A DNA stretch of 53,525 nt from an uncultured Oscillospiraceae bacterium (lineage in GTDB: Bacteria; Bacillota; Clostridia; Oscillospirales; Oscillospiraceae), in assembly GCA_900759385.1 (NCBI GenBank), contig CAAEUZ010000003.1, positions 1 to 53,525 of the forward strand, in the 5' to 3' direction. Shown here in pieces: positions 25,001 to 33,142 of this stretch. Each line of letters starts with the position of its first letter. The first letter of the stretch is position 1. Under the pieces are notes generated by a model, which was not told the DNA's origin, did not search any database, and was given only the letters and a program-made list of their open reading frames with translations. A program made the position numbers and the translations under genes.

Positions 25001-28000
25001 GATGACGAGAGCGGTCAGCTTGTAAATAGGCTGCTGACCGATGAGGACAGGGCGCAGATAGCACACTGGCTGCGCGATGGCGAGGGCAATACGCAGATTA
25101 GCGAGCGCCTTGAAGCGTTGCTTTCCGTGCGCGAAGGCGTAGAGCCTGACGGGTTGCACTACAGCATGCCCGACGATGACGGGAACATCGTTGTTGCCGG
25201 CTTCATGCCGTGGGAACAACTCGCGGGCGCTGTTCGAGGGATGTATAAAAGGGATATGGCGCGGGGCATTGAGAATGAAGCCGGTGCGCCGGATATTACT
25301 TACCTTGACCTCAAGGAGACGCCTGCTGAGGACGAACCGGAGTTTGACGACACCCCGGTCAACATCCAGCCGCGAGAACCGATGGCGTCGGCCTACGGCG
25401 TCGGGGACTTCGTGTGGTACGAGGGGCGCGAATACCAGATAACCGACCTGCAACGCGGCTACGTCGAGTTGCTGCCACCAGAGTTGCCTATCCCGGTTTA
25501 CCGCACCGAGCGCCGCGCGGACTTCGAGCGCGGGCTGCTCGCAGACGAGCACAACAGGTACATCACGGATTACCTCACTACCGAGACAGACAACGACGCG
25601 CGTGAGCAGCTTACGAAAACCGTCGCCTACTATGACGCCGAAAAAACACACCTGCCCTACGATGTTGTTTTCCAGACCATAGGCTCCGCGCCTGAACCTG
25701 AACCAGAACCGCCTGCGCCGAACACGCCGAACAACTTCCGCATCACGGACGACCACCTCGGCGAGGGCGGGGCCAAGTCAAGGTTTCGCACCAACATGGA
25801 CGCGATTCATCTATTGAAGCAGCTTGAAGCTAATGGGCTGGCCGCGACTGCTGGCGAGCAGGAGACGCTTTCACGTTACACCGGCTGGGGCGCTATACCA
25901 GAAGCGTTCGATGATAGCAAACCGGAATGGCGGCGAGAGTTTGAAGAGCTCAAAGCCGCGCTGACGCCCGAAGAATACGAGGCCGCGCGCGGCTCCACAC
26001 TCAACGCGCACTACACCTCGCCCACGGTCATCCGCGCAATCTACGACGCACTTGGCAACATGGGCTTCGAGAGCGGGCGCATTTTGGAGCCGGCCATGGG
26101 CGTAGGTAACTTCTTCGGTCTGCTGCCTGAGAGCATGGCGCACAGTGAGCTTCATGGCGTGGAGTTGGACAGCATCACCGGGCGCATTGCCAGGCAACTC
26201 TATCCGGAAGCTGAGATTACCGTCGCGGGCTTCGAGACGACCAACCGGCCCGGCTTCTACGACCTTGCCGTCGGCAACGTGCCGTTCGGCAACTACCAGG
26301 TGTTTGACCCGGAGTACAACCGCCTCGGCTTCAGCATACACAACTATTTCGCCGCCAAGATGCTCGACCAGGTGCGTCCGGGCGGCATCGTCGCATTTGT
26401 GACCTCGCGCTACACGATGGATGCAAAGGACGAGAGCGTGAGGCGCTATCTTGCAGAGCGCGGCGAGCTGCTGGGCGCTATCCGCTTGCCGAACAACGCC
26501 TTCCGCGCCAATGCCGGTACGGAGGTTGTTTCGGACATCATCTTCCTCCAACGCCGCGAGATGCCTTTGACCGAACTGCCAGATTGGGTGCATACCGGCG
26601 ACACACCCGAGGGTTTCAAGGTCAATCAGTATTTCCTTGACCACCCGGAGATGGTGCTCGGCACTCCCACCGCCGAAAGCACGCAGTACGGGCGTCAGGA
26701 CTACACCGTAGCGCCCATCGAGGGCGCGGACTTGGCCGAGCAGCTTCACGAGGCAATACAGCACATCCACGGCGAGTACGTCGAACGGGACGTTGAAGAA
26801 AACACCGTTTCGGATATCATACCCACCGACCCCGATGTGCGCAATTATTCTTTTGCGCTTGTGGGTGACTACGTTTTCTACCGCGAGGGCGGCATTATGG
26901 TGCGGCAGGACGTGAGCGCCGCCATGACCGAGCGCATCAAGGGCATGATGGAGCTGCGGGACTACACACGGCGGCTCATAGAATTGCAGACAATGGACGC
27001 GGGCGACGCCGAGATCACCGGCGAACAGCGGCGGCTGAACGAGCTGTACGACACCTTCACCGCCAAACACGGCCTCATTTCCTCGCGTGAGAACAAGCGC
27101 GCGTTTGACGCAGACAGTTCGTATTACCTTCTGTGTTCGCTTGAGATTTTGGACGAAGATGGCAGGCTGAAAAGAAAATCAGATATGTTCACCAAGCGCA
27201 CCATCCAGCCCCACCGCCCGGTTGAGCACACTGAGACTGCGGTTGAGGCGTTGGCTGTTTCCATGAATGAAAAGGCGCACGTGGATTTGCCCTACATGGC
27301 CCAGCTCTGCAGCAAGGACAAAGCTGAGATTGCCGACGAGCTGCAAGGCGTTATCTTCTGCATCCCCGGTACTGATCGCTACGTCACCGCCGACGAATAC
27401 CTCTCCGGAAATGTGCGGCAAAAGCTCCGCGAGGCCGAGGACGCTGCGGAAAACGATGCCGCCTTTAATGTAAATGTGGAGGCTCTCCGCGCCGCACAGC
27501 CGCGTGAGCTGACCGCAAGCGAGATTGATGTGCGTCTCGGCGCGACGTGGATCGAGCCGAGGTACATTAAGAAGTTTATAGACGAGACATTCAAGCCCTC
27601 GTTTTGGGCGTCGCAGAGTATTAAGGTACACTATTCGCCTGTCACCGGAGAGTGGTGTGTCGAGGGCAAGAGCGCCGTGGGCGCGAACGACGTCAACGCC
27701 TATAATACCTACGGCACGAGCCGCATGAACGCATACAAGATACTTGAAAACACGCTAAACCTCCGTGACGTGCGTGTCTACGACGGCGTTGAGCAGCCCG
27801 ACGGCTCCATAAAACGTGTTTTAAATGTGAAAGAAACGACCCTCGCCCAGCAGAAGCAGCAGGTCATTAAGGACGCCTTCAAGGACTGGTTGTGGAAAGA
27901 CGCTGACCGCCGTCAGACGCTGGTGGCCAAATACAATGAGCTTTTCAACAGCACCAAACCGCGAGAGTACGACGGCTCTCACCTGACGTTCCCCGGTATG

Positions 28001-30520
28001 AACCCGGAAATTACCCTGCGCAAGCACCAGCGCGATGCCATTGCTCGCGTCCTCTATGGCGGCAATACCCTGTTGGCTCACGAGGTAGGCGCGGGCAAGA
28101 CCTTTACAATGGCCGCTGCCGCGATGGAGGCCAAACGCCTCGGCCTGTGTAGCAAGCCCATGTTCGTCGTGCCGAACCACCTCACTGAGCAGTGGGCAAG
28201 CGAGTTTCTGCGTCTGTACCCCTCCGCGAATATCCTTGTGACCACAAAGAGGGACTTCGAGAAGGCCAACCGCAAGAAATTCTGCGCGAGGATCGCCACT
28301 GGGGACTACGACGCGGTTATAATTGGTCATTCGCAGTTTGAGAAGATTCCCGTGTCCCAGGCGCGTCAGGAGCAGCTTCTTCAAGACCAGATTGACGAGA
28401 TAACCGAGGGTATACGTGAGTTGAAAAGCTCCAACGGCGAGCGCTTTTCCATTAAGGCAATGGAGCGCACTAAGAAAGGGCTTGAGGCCAAGCTCAAAAA
28501 GCTGCTGGACAGCCCAAAAGACGATGTGGTCACGTTTGAGGAATTGGGGATTGACCGGCTGTTTGTGGACGAGGCACATTCATTTAAAAACCTCTACTAC
28601 CAAACAAAAATGCAGAATGTGGCCGGTTTGTCCAACGCAGAGGCGCAGAAATCCTCAGATATGTACATGAAGTGCCGATACCTCGACGAGAAAACCGGCA
28701 GCAAGGGTATAGTGTTCGCCACCGGCACTCCCGTTTCAAACACGATGGTCGAGGTTTATACCATGCAACGCTATCTCCAGCATGACGCACTTGAGCGTCT
28801 TGGTCTCAACCACTTCGACGCCTGGGCGGCGAACTTTGGCGAGACGGTCACGGCGATGGAGCTTGCTCCGGAGGGGACAGGTTACAGGGCGCGGACAAGG
28901 TTCAGCAAGTTCTTTAATTTGCCTGAGCTCATGAGCCTGTTCCGCGAGGTAGCAGATATTAAGACGGCTGACGAGCTGAATTTGCCAAAACCTGAGGTCA
29001 TTTACCACAACGAAGTGTCTCAACCCACGGAGATACAGAAGGGGCTTGTAAAGCAGCTCTCCGAGCGCGCGACGAAAGTCCACGCCCGGCAGGTTGACCC
29101 CAGCGTGGACAACATGCTCGCCATCACTAACGATGGGCGCAAGCTCGGCCTTGACCAGCGTGTGGTGAATCCACTTCTACCCGACGAGTCGGGAACGAAG
29201 GTCAACCGCTGCGTGGACAATGTGTTCAAGATTTGGGAGGACACGAAAGCTGACCGCCTGACACAAATTCTCTTTTGCGATCTCTCGACACCCGGCAAGG
29301 GATTCAGCGTTTACGACGACATTAAGAAAAAGCTAGTGGCTCGCGGAGTACCTGAGAACGAGATTGCCTTTATCCACAACGCAGACACCGACGCAAAGAA
29401 AAAAGAGCTGTTCGCGAAAGTGCGCTCCGGGCAAGTGCGTGTACTCATGGGCAGCACTGCCAAGATGGGCGCGGGGACCAACGTGCAGGACAGGCTCATA
29501 GCCCTCCACGACCTCGACGCCCCGTGGCGTCCCGGCGACCTGGAGCAGCGCAAGGGCAGAATAGAGCGCCAGGGCAATATGAACGAGACTGTTCACGTCT
29601 ACAGGTACGTTACAGAAAATTCCTTCGACAGTTATCTCTGGCAGACTTTGGAGAATAAGCAGAAGTTTATCTCGCAGATTATGACCTCTAAAAGCCCGGT
29701 GCGCTCATGCGAGGATGTGGATGAAACGACGCTCTCGTTTGCCGAGATTAAGGCTCTGTGCGCAGGCGACCCGCGCATCCGCGAGAAGATGGATTTGGAC
29801 GTGCAGGTCGCAAAACTGCGGCTGCTCAAGTCCAGCTTCCAGAGCCAGAAGTACACGCTTGAGGACAACCTGGCACGGTACTTCCCGCGCGAGATTGCGG
29901 AGACGAAGGAGCGCATTGCCGCGCTCGAGTCGGACATACACACACGCGACACACATCCCGCGCCCGCGGACAGTTTCGTAGGAATCGAGCTGGATGGCAT
30001 CTGCTACACAGAGCGCGTCGCCGCGGGCGAGGCGCTTTTAAATTTACTGCCCACGGTGCAGGACACCAAGCCTGTTCACGTCGGCAGCTTCCGCGGCTTC
30101 GACGTGGAAGCCTCGCTTGAACAATTCGGAAAGCACGTTCTCACGCTTAAAGGTTCGTCTGAGCACCATGTCGAGCTTGGCTCTGACGCTTTAGGCAACG
30201 TCATGCGAGTGGAGAACGCGCTCACTGGCATGGACAAGCAGCTTGAAAAAAGCCGCGCCCGGCTTGAGGACTTGGAGCGCCAAACGGAAAACGCCCGCGC
30301 CGAGCTTGAAAAGCCATTTCCACAGGAGGCCGAGCTCGCTGAAAAGAGCGCGCGGCTCATAGAGCTTAACGCCGAGCTGGACATGGAGAATAATGCGCCG
30401 CCTGAGCCTGTTGCCGAGGAAAAAGAAGATGAGCGCCCATCGCTGCTCGCAAAACTCAAAGAGCCCATACCGCTTTATGAACCCAAACATCAACACCAAA
30501 TAAAGGAGGCTTGTAGATGA
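22085..30520 (+). CDS. Giant DNA methyltransferase-SNF2/DEAD helicase fusion, probable ACG start
   Basis: About 2,811 residues. In order: an N-domain with YSFADQVLIHAQRP (about 39-52); a polar linker (about 250-370) whose DNA also encodes TnpV in another frame; further accessory domains; a duplicated module starting PMA.AY.VGDFVW (about 899 and 1096); an N6-adenine methyltransferase-like domain (EPAMGVGNFFG about 1335, GNVPFGNY about 1398 in place of NPPF); an SNF2-type helicase with HEVGAGKTFTM (about 1998), VDEAHSFKN (about 2161) and QRKGRIERQGN (about 2489); a C-terminal coiled coil. These proteins accompany relaxase modules and may modify or unwind incoming DNA. The conserved P-D-K-L-T-S-I-T-E-L start is preceded by ACG 22085, eight bases after AAAGGAGG, with a TAA two codons upstream. 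The first standard start, ATG 22181, would lose 32 conserved residues. Confidence 0.9.
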   Translation, partial: TPDKLTSITELAHDTLTGVTDGYEPWTAFLGTMSRNYKYSFADQVLIHAQRPDASACAGYDVWTQRMGRYVRRGAKGIGLVDNTGDVPRLRYVFDVSDTGARRNSRPFEPWQVNSENTNVVASMLEQHFGVEPRVSLAEQLEVVAAQLADEYWLDNSGDILGIVDGSFLEGYDEFTIGVKFRNAAIVSLTHSLLTRCGFEPENYLTPENYKDVFEWNTPEAVTALGTAVSSINQTVLREIERTIRSYERSRYNDRNSLQDSERRTDSESQPARDGANRPVREDAPTLSQGTPSGAVEPPRADGDALQAPARDRAGGAEPHQPDAAEARGGGGRDGGAESRRPAEVDGPHERLQGTGRGASSERVNLQLNLFEVEDADAPSAFSCPQEVIDAVLRVGENTSYLHERVAAEFEKQRPLDDIAAFLPTFYSGGVGVTVDGERYAAWMNTDGIRIARGDAARYERDVYLVTWDAAARRIDELLDAGQYAGEWELERAAATERELLAQQIVYLYRDLSDGQENNFFPSLDGIKSGLFPDVTEHVAAMLADHGQCETLIAEYRDFLAAYKSDRSVLRFHYHKTDEILASLESQLLPRVQFHADAEIIPSPHQFITQDEIDKLLRDGGSTSGGKWRIFRYFTEEHSTEDKADFLKREYGIGGRSHALSDAPGSDESHDAKGMTLSKGGCENVSLTWRQVARRIDALIASDRFMTALELAMYDTHTAAYAQYNRAKPYHDGDIVLVQYGGAFYTYGADAETAAHALGQRTRQAGGLDYVEIMEEQIEPALDSLRAYKPVTLNYENGTELTVDFHLPDDLREQYEQRLYEALIASDYYADAVMNSDEENATLTGERVLREYAADSDDRDFQRTYYDNPRLRDELNRAALDAAYHDLSEPPSEDEPVIRPRDPMAPAYNVGDFVWIERRQFEITDILGDHVELLQSGLDIPIYRSESKEYFEQYIKQDTRNRQITDFLTADLDDESGQLVNRLLTDEDRAQIAHWLRDGEGNTQISERLEALLSVREGVEPDGLHYSMPDDDGNIVVAGFMPWEQLAGAVRGMYKRDMARGIENEAGAPDITYLDLKETPAEDEPEFDDTPVNIQPREPMASAYGVGDFVWYEGREYQITDLQRGYVELLPPELPIPVYRTERRADFERGLLADEHNRYITDYLTTETDNDAREQLTKTVAYYDAEKTHLPYDVVFQTIGSAPEPEPEPPAPNTPNNFRITDDHLGEGGAKSRFRTNMDAIHLLKQLEANGLAATAGEQETLSRYTGWGAIPEAFDDSKPEWRREFEELKAALTPEEYEAARGSTLNAHYTSPTVIRAIYDALGNMGFESGRILEPAMGVGNFFGLLPESMAHSELHGVELDSITGRIARQLYPEAEITVAGFETTNRPGFYDLAVGNVPFGNYQVFDPEYNRLGFSIHNYFAAKMLDQVRPGGIVAFVTSRYTMDAKDESVRRYLAERGELLGAIRLPNNAFRANAGTEVVSDIIFLQRREMPLTELPDWVHTGDTPEGFKVNQYFLDHPEMVLGTPTAESTQYGRQDYTVAPIEGADLAEQLHEAIQHIHGEYVERDVEENTVSDIIPTDPDVRNYSFALVGDYVFYREGGIMVRQDVSAAMTERIKGMMELRDYTRRLIELQTMDAGDAEITGEQRRLNELYDTFTAKHGLISSRENKRAFDADSSYYLLCSLEILDEDGRLKRKSDMFTKRTIQPHRPVEHTETAVEALAVSMNEKAHVDLPYMAQLCSKDKAEIADELQGVIFCIPGTDRYVTADEYLSGNVRQKLREAEDAAENDAAFNVNVEALRAAQPRELTASEIDVRLGATWIEPRYIKKFIDETFKPSFWASQSIKVHYSPVTGEWCVEGKSAVGANDVNAYNTYGTSRMNAYKILENTLNLRDVRVYDGVEQPDGSIKRVLNVKETTLAQQKQQVIKDAFKDWLWKDADRRQTLVAKYNELFNSTKPREYDGSHLTFPGMNPEITLRKHQRDAIARVLYGGNTLLAHEVGAGKTFTMAAAAMEAKRLGLCSKPMFVVPNHLTEQWASEFLRLYPSANILVTTKRDFEKANRKKFCARIATGDYDAVIIGHSQFEKIPVSQARQEQLLQDQIDEITEGIRELKSSNGERFSIKAMERTKKGLEAKLKKLLDSPKDDVVTFEELGIDRLFVDEAHSFKNLYYQTKMQNVAGLSNAEAQKSSDMYMKCRYLDEKTGSKGIVFATGTPVSNTMVEVYTMQRYLQHDALERLGLNHFDAWAANFGETVTAMELAPEGTGYRARTRFSKFFNLPELMSLFREVADIKTADELNLPKPEVIYHNEVSQPTEIQKGLVKQLSERATKVHARQVDPSVDNMLAITNDGRKLGLDQRVVNPLLPDESGTKVNRCVDNVFKIWEDTKADRLTQILFCDLSTPGKGFSVYDDIKKKLVARGVPENEIAFIHNADTDAKKKELFAKVRSGQVRVLMGSTAKMGAGTNVQDRLIALHDLDAPWRPGDLEQRKGRIERQGNMNETVHVYRYVTENSFDSYLWQTLENKQKFISQIMTSKSPVRSCEDVDETTLSFAEIKALCAGDPRIREKMDLDVQVAKLRLLKSSFQSQKYTLEDNLARYFPREIAETKERIAALESDIHTRDTHPAPADSFVGIELDGICYTERVAAGEALLNLLPTVQDTKPVHVGSFRGFDVEASLEQFGKHVLTLKGSSEHHVELGSDALGNVMRVENALTGMDKQLEKSRARLEDLERQTENARAELEKPFPQEAELAEKSARLIELNAELDMENNAPPEPVAEEKEDERPSLLAKLKEPIPLYEPKHQHQIKEACR
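22842..23189 (+). CDS. tnpV: TnpV-family protein encoded in an alternative frame inside the helicase gene
   Basis: A 115-residue protein read one base out of frame from the surrounding helicase gene. It matches the transposon-encoded TnpV family: MTEIAYRTVNDVQIPNLSL, PIGRYGRMRQRYLKEHRP, LPKLAEAAG, MNDCKAQAEELVLNEL. ATG 22842 has AAAGGAG eight bases upstream. The host frame over this span is a low-complexity linker rich in Arg, Glu, Ala, Pro and Asp, as expected when it is the passive frame. TnpV function is unknown, but it is widespread on Firmicute conjugative elements. Both frames stay open for the whole length, so this is true dual coding and not a frameshift. Confidence 0.85.
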   Translation: MTEIAYRTVNDVQIPNLSLPETEPIGRYGRMRQRYLKEHRPVLWNRLVLTGTLYKHLHEIEQAAQSRINLMLPKLAEAAGATEALKAADPLKWTGLMNDCKAQAEELVLNELIYN

Positions 30521-31215
30521 ACCTGAAGGAACAGCTGATTGAGAAGATGGAGGCCGAGTTTGAGCATTTTCGCTCGTGGCTGCTGGAACAGCCTCCAGAG
30601 GAAATCTTGGATCTCGCATACGATTACCTCACGAAGCAGGATATTTTGATGAACCTTGAGGATACCGACCTTTCGCCTGCGCAGATTGAAACTATGCTGC
30701 GTTCGCCCTGTCCGTTAGAGGATGTGTTACGGGACTGCTTTCATATTGACCAGGCTGACTACAACTACACCCTCAAAGTCCTCATAGATCAGCGCGCCGA
30801 CATGGAGATGGAGAAACAGCGCGGTATTCCTATCTACAACGGCACGGCGCAAGAGGCAGACGAGCGCGGTGAGCTGGACAAGTTTAAAGCATCGGCTGAG
30901 GCTGACAAAAATTGCAAAACCGCCATTGAAAACGCCATCGCCCGCAACTATGACGGCTCCCGGCTGAACACCAACGCTGCGATACGCGAGGTGCGCGAGC
31001 AGTTTGGAGAGAAGCGGCTTACCCGTGTCACGGCCTCGCTTATAGTCAACAGGCCGCACGACGAGCGCATCAGCCCGGAGAATATGAAGTGGGCTGAGAA
31101 AAACGCAACCACCAAGAAAGTTTTCACTGACCGCACTCATTCCGGTCTGCTGGACATCTTCGCCACGCGGCTGCGTGAGAGTGAGCGCAAACGCGCCAGG
31201 GAGGCAGAGCGTTGA
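30517..31215 (+). CDS. DUF3848/DUF3849-like element protein
   Basis: A 232-residue soluble helical protein. The N-part (FRSWLLEQPPEEILDLAYDYLTKQDILMNLED) matches DUF3848, and the C-part (RNYDGSRLNTNAAIREVREQFGEKRLTRVTASLIV) matches DUF3849. These proteins lie between the large helicase and mobC in Tn1549-like elements. It overlaps the helicase stop by four bases (ATGA), with AAAGGAGG eight bases upstream. An auxiliary role in relaxosome formation is inferred from position only. Confidence 0.8.
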   Translation: MNLKEQLIEKMEAEFEHFRSWLLEQPPEEILDLAYDYLTKQDILMNLEDTDLSPAQIETMLRSPCPLEDVLRDCFHIDQADYNYTLKVLIDQRADMEMEKQRGIPIYNGTAQEADERGELDKFKASAEADKNCKTAIENAIARNYDGSRLNTNAAIREVREQFGEKRLTRVTASLIVNRPHDERISPENMKWAEKNATTKKVFTDRTHSGLLDIFATRLRESERKRAREAER

Positions 31216-31553
31216 CGGAAAAGCGCAAGCGCCGCGTGAAGCTCATGACGCGCGTGACCGAGGAGGAATACGCGCAGATTCAAGCGCGCATGGCGCTGGT
31301 CGGCACAGGCAACCTGAGTGCTTTCCTCCGCAAGCTCGCGCTCGACGGGCGAATCATTCTGCTGGACATGGATGAAATAAAGACGCTGGTAAGCCTCCTG
31401 CGGCGCACCAGCGCAAATGTTAACCAGATTGCGAAACGCGTCAATTCCACCGGTCGAGTTTATGAGAACGACCTTGAGGAAATTCAAAACCGTCTCGGCG
31501 AGGTGTGGGCTGCGCTGGATGATGTGCTGCACAAGCTGGCGGTCATTGAGTAA
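31212..31553 (+). CDS. mobC: MobC relaxosome accessory protein
   Basis: A 113-residue protein with a ribbon-helix-helix-like N-domain (RVKLMTRVTEEEYAQIQARM, LSAFLRKLALDG) and the MobC C-part (LVSLLRRTSANVNQIAKRVNSTG, LGEVWAALDDVL). MobC binds oriT and helps the relaxase open the duplex. TTG 31212 overlaps the preceding TGA. Its stop overlaps the relaxase ATG (TAATG). The origin of transfer is expected nearby but was not identified with certainty. Confidence 0.9.
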   Translation: MTEKRKRRVKLMTRVTEEEYAQIQARMALVGTGNLSAFLRKLALDGRIILLDMDEIKTLVSLLRRTSANVNQIAKRVNSTGRVYENDLEEIQNRLGEVWAALDDVLHKLAVIE

Positions 31554-32932
31554 TGGCCGTCACTTGCATTATCCCAATCCGCGGCTCAAAAGGTCAGAGC
31601 GTTATACGCTCGCTCACCGAGCGAACGGACTACGTCAAGAACCCGGAGAAAACTGAAAACGGCTCGTTGGTCTATGCCTATGGCTGCACTCCGCAGGTCG
31701 TTGCAGCAGAGTTCGCGCTCTCGAAACGGCAGTACGCGCTGCGCACGGGGCGCAAGGCTCCGGGCGTGATTGCCTACCACATACGCCAATCTTTTAAGCC
31801 AGGCGAGATCACGCCAGAGGAAGCAAACCTCGTTGGCCGCGAGCTGGCTGAACGCTTCCTCAAGGGGCGTCACGCCTACATCGTCTGTACCCACACGGAC
31901 AGGCGGCACATACATAACCACATCATTTTCAATTCTACAACAATAGATAATACGGCAAAGTTCAACAACTTCTTTAACACAAGCAGAGCAGTCGCCAGGC
32001 TCTCCGACCTTATCTGCCTTGAGCGCAACCTGTCAGTTATCTCAAACCCAGGCCGAAACTCAAACACGAATTATGGGCATTGGCTTGGTGATAAAAAGCA
32101 GCCGTCGCACCACGACGTGCTGCGCGCTGCCATCGACGACGCACTTGCGCGGAAACCGGAAACTTTTGAAGAGCTTCTTCAATTCGTCCGTGAAAATGGC
32201 TACAGGGTCAGTGAAAACAGGGGCATCACTTTCTACAAAGACGGTCAAAAGGGCATCAAGCTACATACGCTCGGCGCTGGCTACACTGAGGCCGAGCTGC
32301 GCGATGTCATTGCTGGTCGCGCGACGCATAATCCTCGCGGCAAACGCGAGCGCGCGAGCCTGCTCGTAGACATCCAGGCTAAAATTGCGGCTGGCAAAGG
32401 CGGTGGTTACGCCCAATGGGCTAAGGTTTTTAACGTCAAGCAGATGGCTAAGACTCTGCTGTATTTGCAGGAGCACGGTATTAAGGGGCGCGAGGATCTA
32501 AATACCAGAGCCGACACCGCGAGTGAAAAGCTCTCTACTTTGAACGAGCGCATAAAAAAGATTGACGCTCGGATTGCGGAAATAACTGAGCTGCGTGGTC
32601 AGATTGTCGCCTATGCCAAGACGCGCAAATCCTTTGACGAGTACAAGGCGTCGCGCTATTCGCGCAAATTCTTCGACACCCATGCTGACGAGATCGAGCG
32701 GCATCGCGCAGCGAAACGCTATTTCAACGCACACGGCATTGAGAAGCTGCCCAAGATAAAAACGCTCAACGCTGAGTTTGATGCGCTCGTCGTTGAGAAG
32801 CGCAAAGCCTATGCCGAATACCGTGCTATCCGTGACGAGCAGCGTGAGCTGCTGGTGCATAGGCACAACGTAGAAATGTTCCTCGGCGAAGAAAAATCTT
32901 CCGACGCCCGCCGCGACCGCGGCGAAAGATAA
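31553..32932 (+). CDS. MobP-type relaxase/mobilization nuclease
   Basis: A 459-residue relaxase. The HUH metal motif is HIHNH at 119-123 (after THTDRR). A candidate catalytic Tyr27 is in TERTDYVKNPEKT. The N-domain covers about 1-200. The C-part (about 320-440) is coiled-coil and basic, probably for DNA or channel contact. The enzyme nicks oriT, stays bound to the 5' end and leads the strand to the VirD4 coupling protein. Translation is coupled to MobC (TAATG). A strong terminator follows, so it ends the mobilization transcript. Confidence 0.93.
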   Translation: MAVTCIIPIRGSKGQSVIRSLTERTDYVKNPEKTENGSLVYAYGCTPQVVAAEFALSKRQYALRTGRKAPGVIAYHIRQSFKPGEITPEEANLVGRELAERFLKGRHAYIVCTHTDRRHIHNHIIFNSTTIDNTAKFNNFFNTSRAVARLSDLICLERNLSVISNPGRNSNTNYGHWLGDKKQPSHHDVLRAAIDDALARKPETFEELLQFVRENGYRVSENRGITFYKDGQKGIKLHTLGAGYTEAELRDVIAGRATHNPRGKRERASLLVDIQAKIAAGKGGGYAQWAKVFNVKQMAKTLLYLQEHGIKGREDLNTRADTASEKLSTLNERIKKIDARIAEITELRGQIVAYAKTRKSFDEYKASRYSRKFFDTHADEIERHRAAKRYFNAHGIEKLPKIKTLNAEFDALVVEKRKAYAEYRAIRDEQRELLVHRHNVEMFLGEEKSSDARRDRGER

Positions 32933-32956
32933 GCGCCCGCAAGGGCGCGCCGCTGA

Positions 32957-32988
32957 AAAAACTCCCGACCACGAGGCCGGGAGTTTTT
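32957..32988 (+). terminator. Terminator after the relaxase gene
   Basis: An 11-bp stem AAAAACTCCCG / CGGGAGTTTTT (32957-32967 with 32978-32988). The A-run and T-run make it usable in both directions. It lies 25 bases after the relaxase stop. Confidence 0.9.
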
Positions 32989-33002
32989 GAGTTTTATGTG
33001 GT

Positions 33003-33051
33003 TTGGGGCTGCTGCCCCAACAAGTTTTTTCGGAAATGGCCGGCCATTTCC
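33003..33051. repeat. Tandem palindromes between relaxase and SLH genes
   Basis: Two inverted repeats. TTGGGGC/GCCCCAA with a 4-base loop spans 33003-33020. A perfect 20-base palindrome with no spacer (GGAAATGGCC / GGCCATTTCC) spans 33032-33051. They lie between the relaxase terminator and the oppositely oriented SLH gene and are not terminators (no T-run). A protein-binding site, part of an origin of transfer, or a recombination scar are all possible. Confidence 0.7.
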
Positions 33052-33110
33052 ATTGCTTGCGAACCTCAAATATCGCTATTTGGTAAACTGCACACGAGTT
33101 TGCACACAAA

Positions 33111-33135
33111 GGCTCCCCGGATTTTCCGGGGAGCC
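33111..33135 (-). terminator. Terminator of the minus-strand SLH gene
   Basis: A perfect 10-bp stem GGCTCCCCGG / CCGGGGAGCC (33111-33120 with 33126-33135), 5-base loop. On the minus strand it follows the SLH gene stop by eight bases and is followed by TTT. Confidence 0.85.
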
Positions 33136-33142
33136 TTGACTT

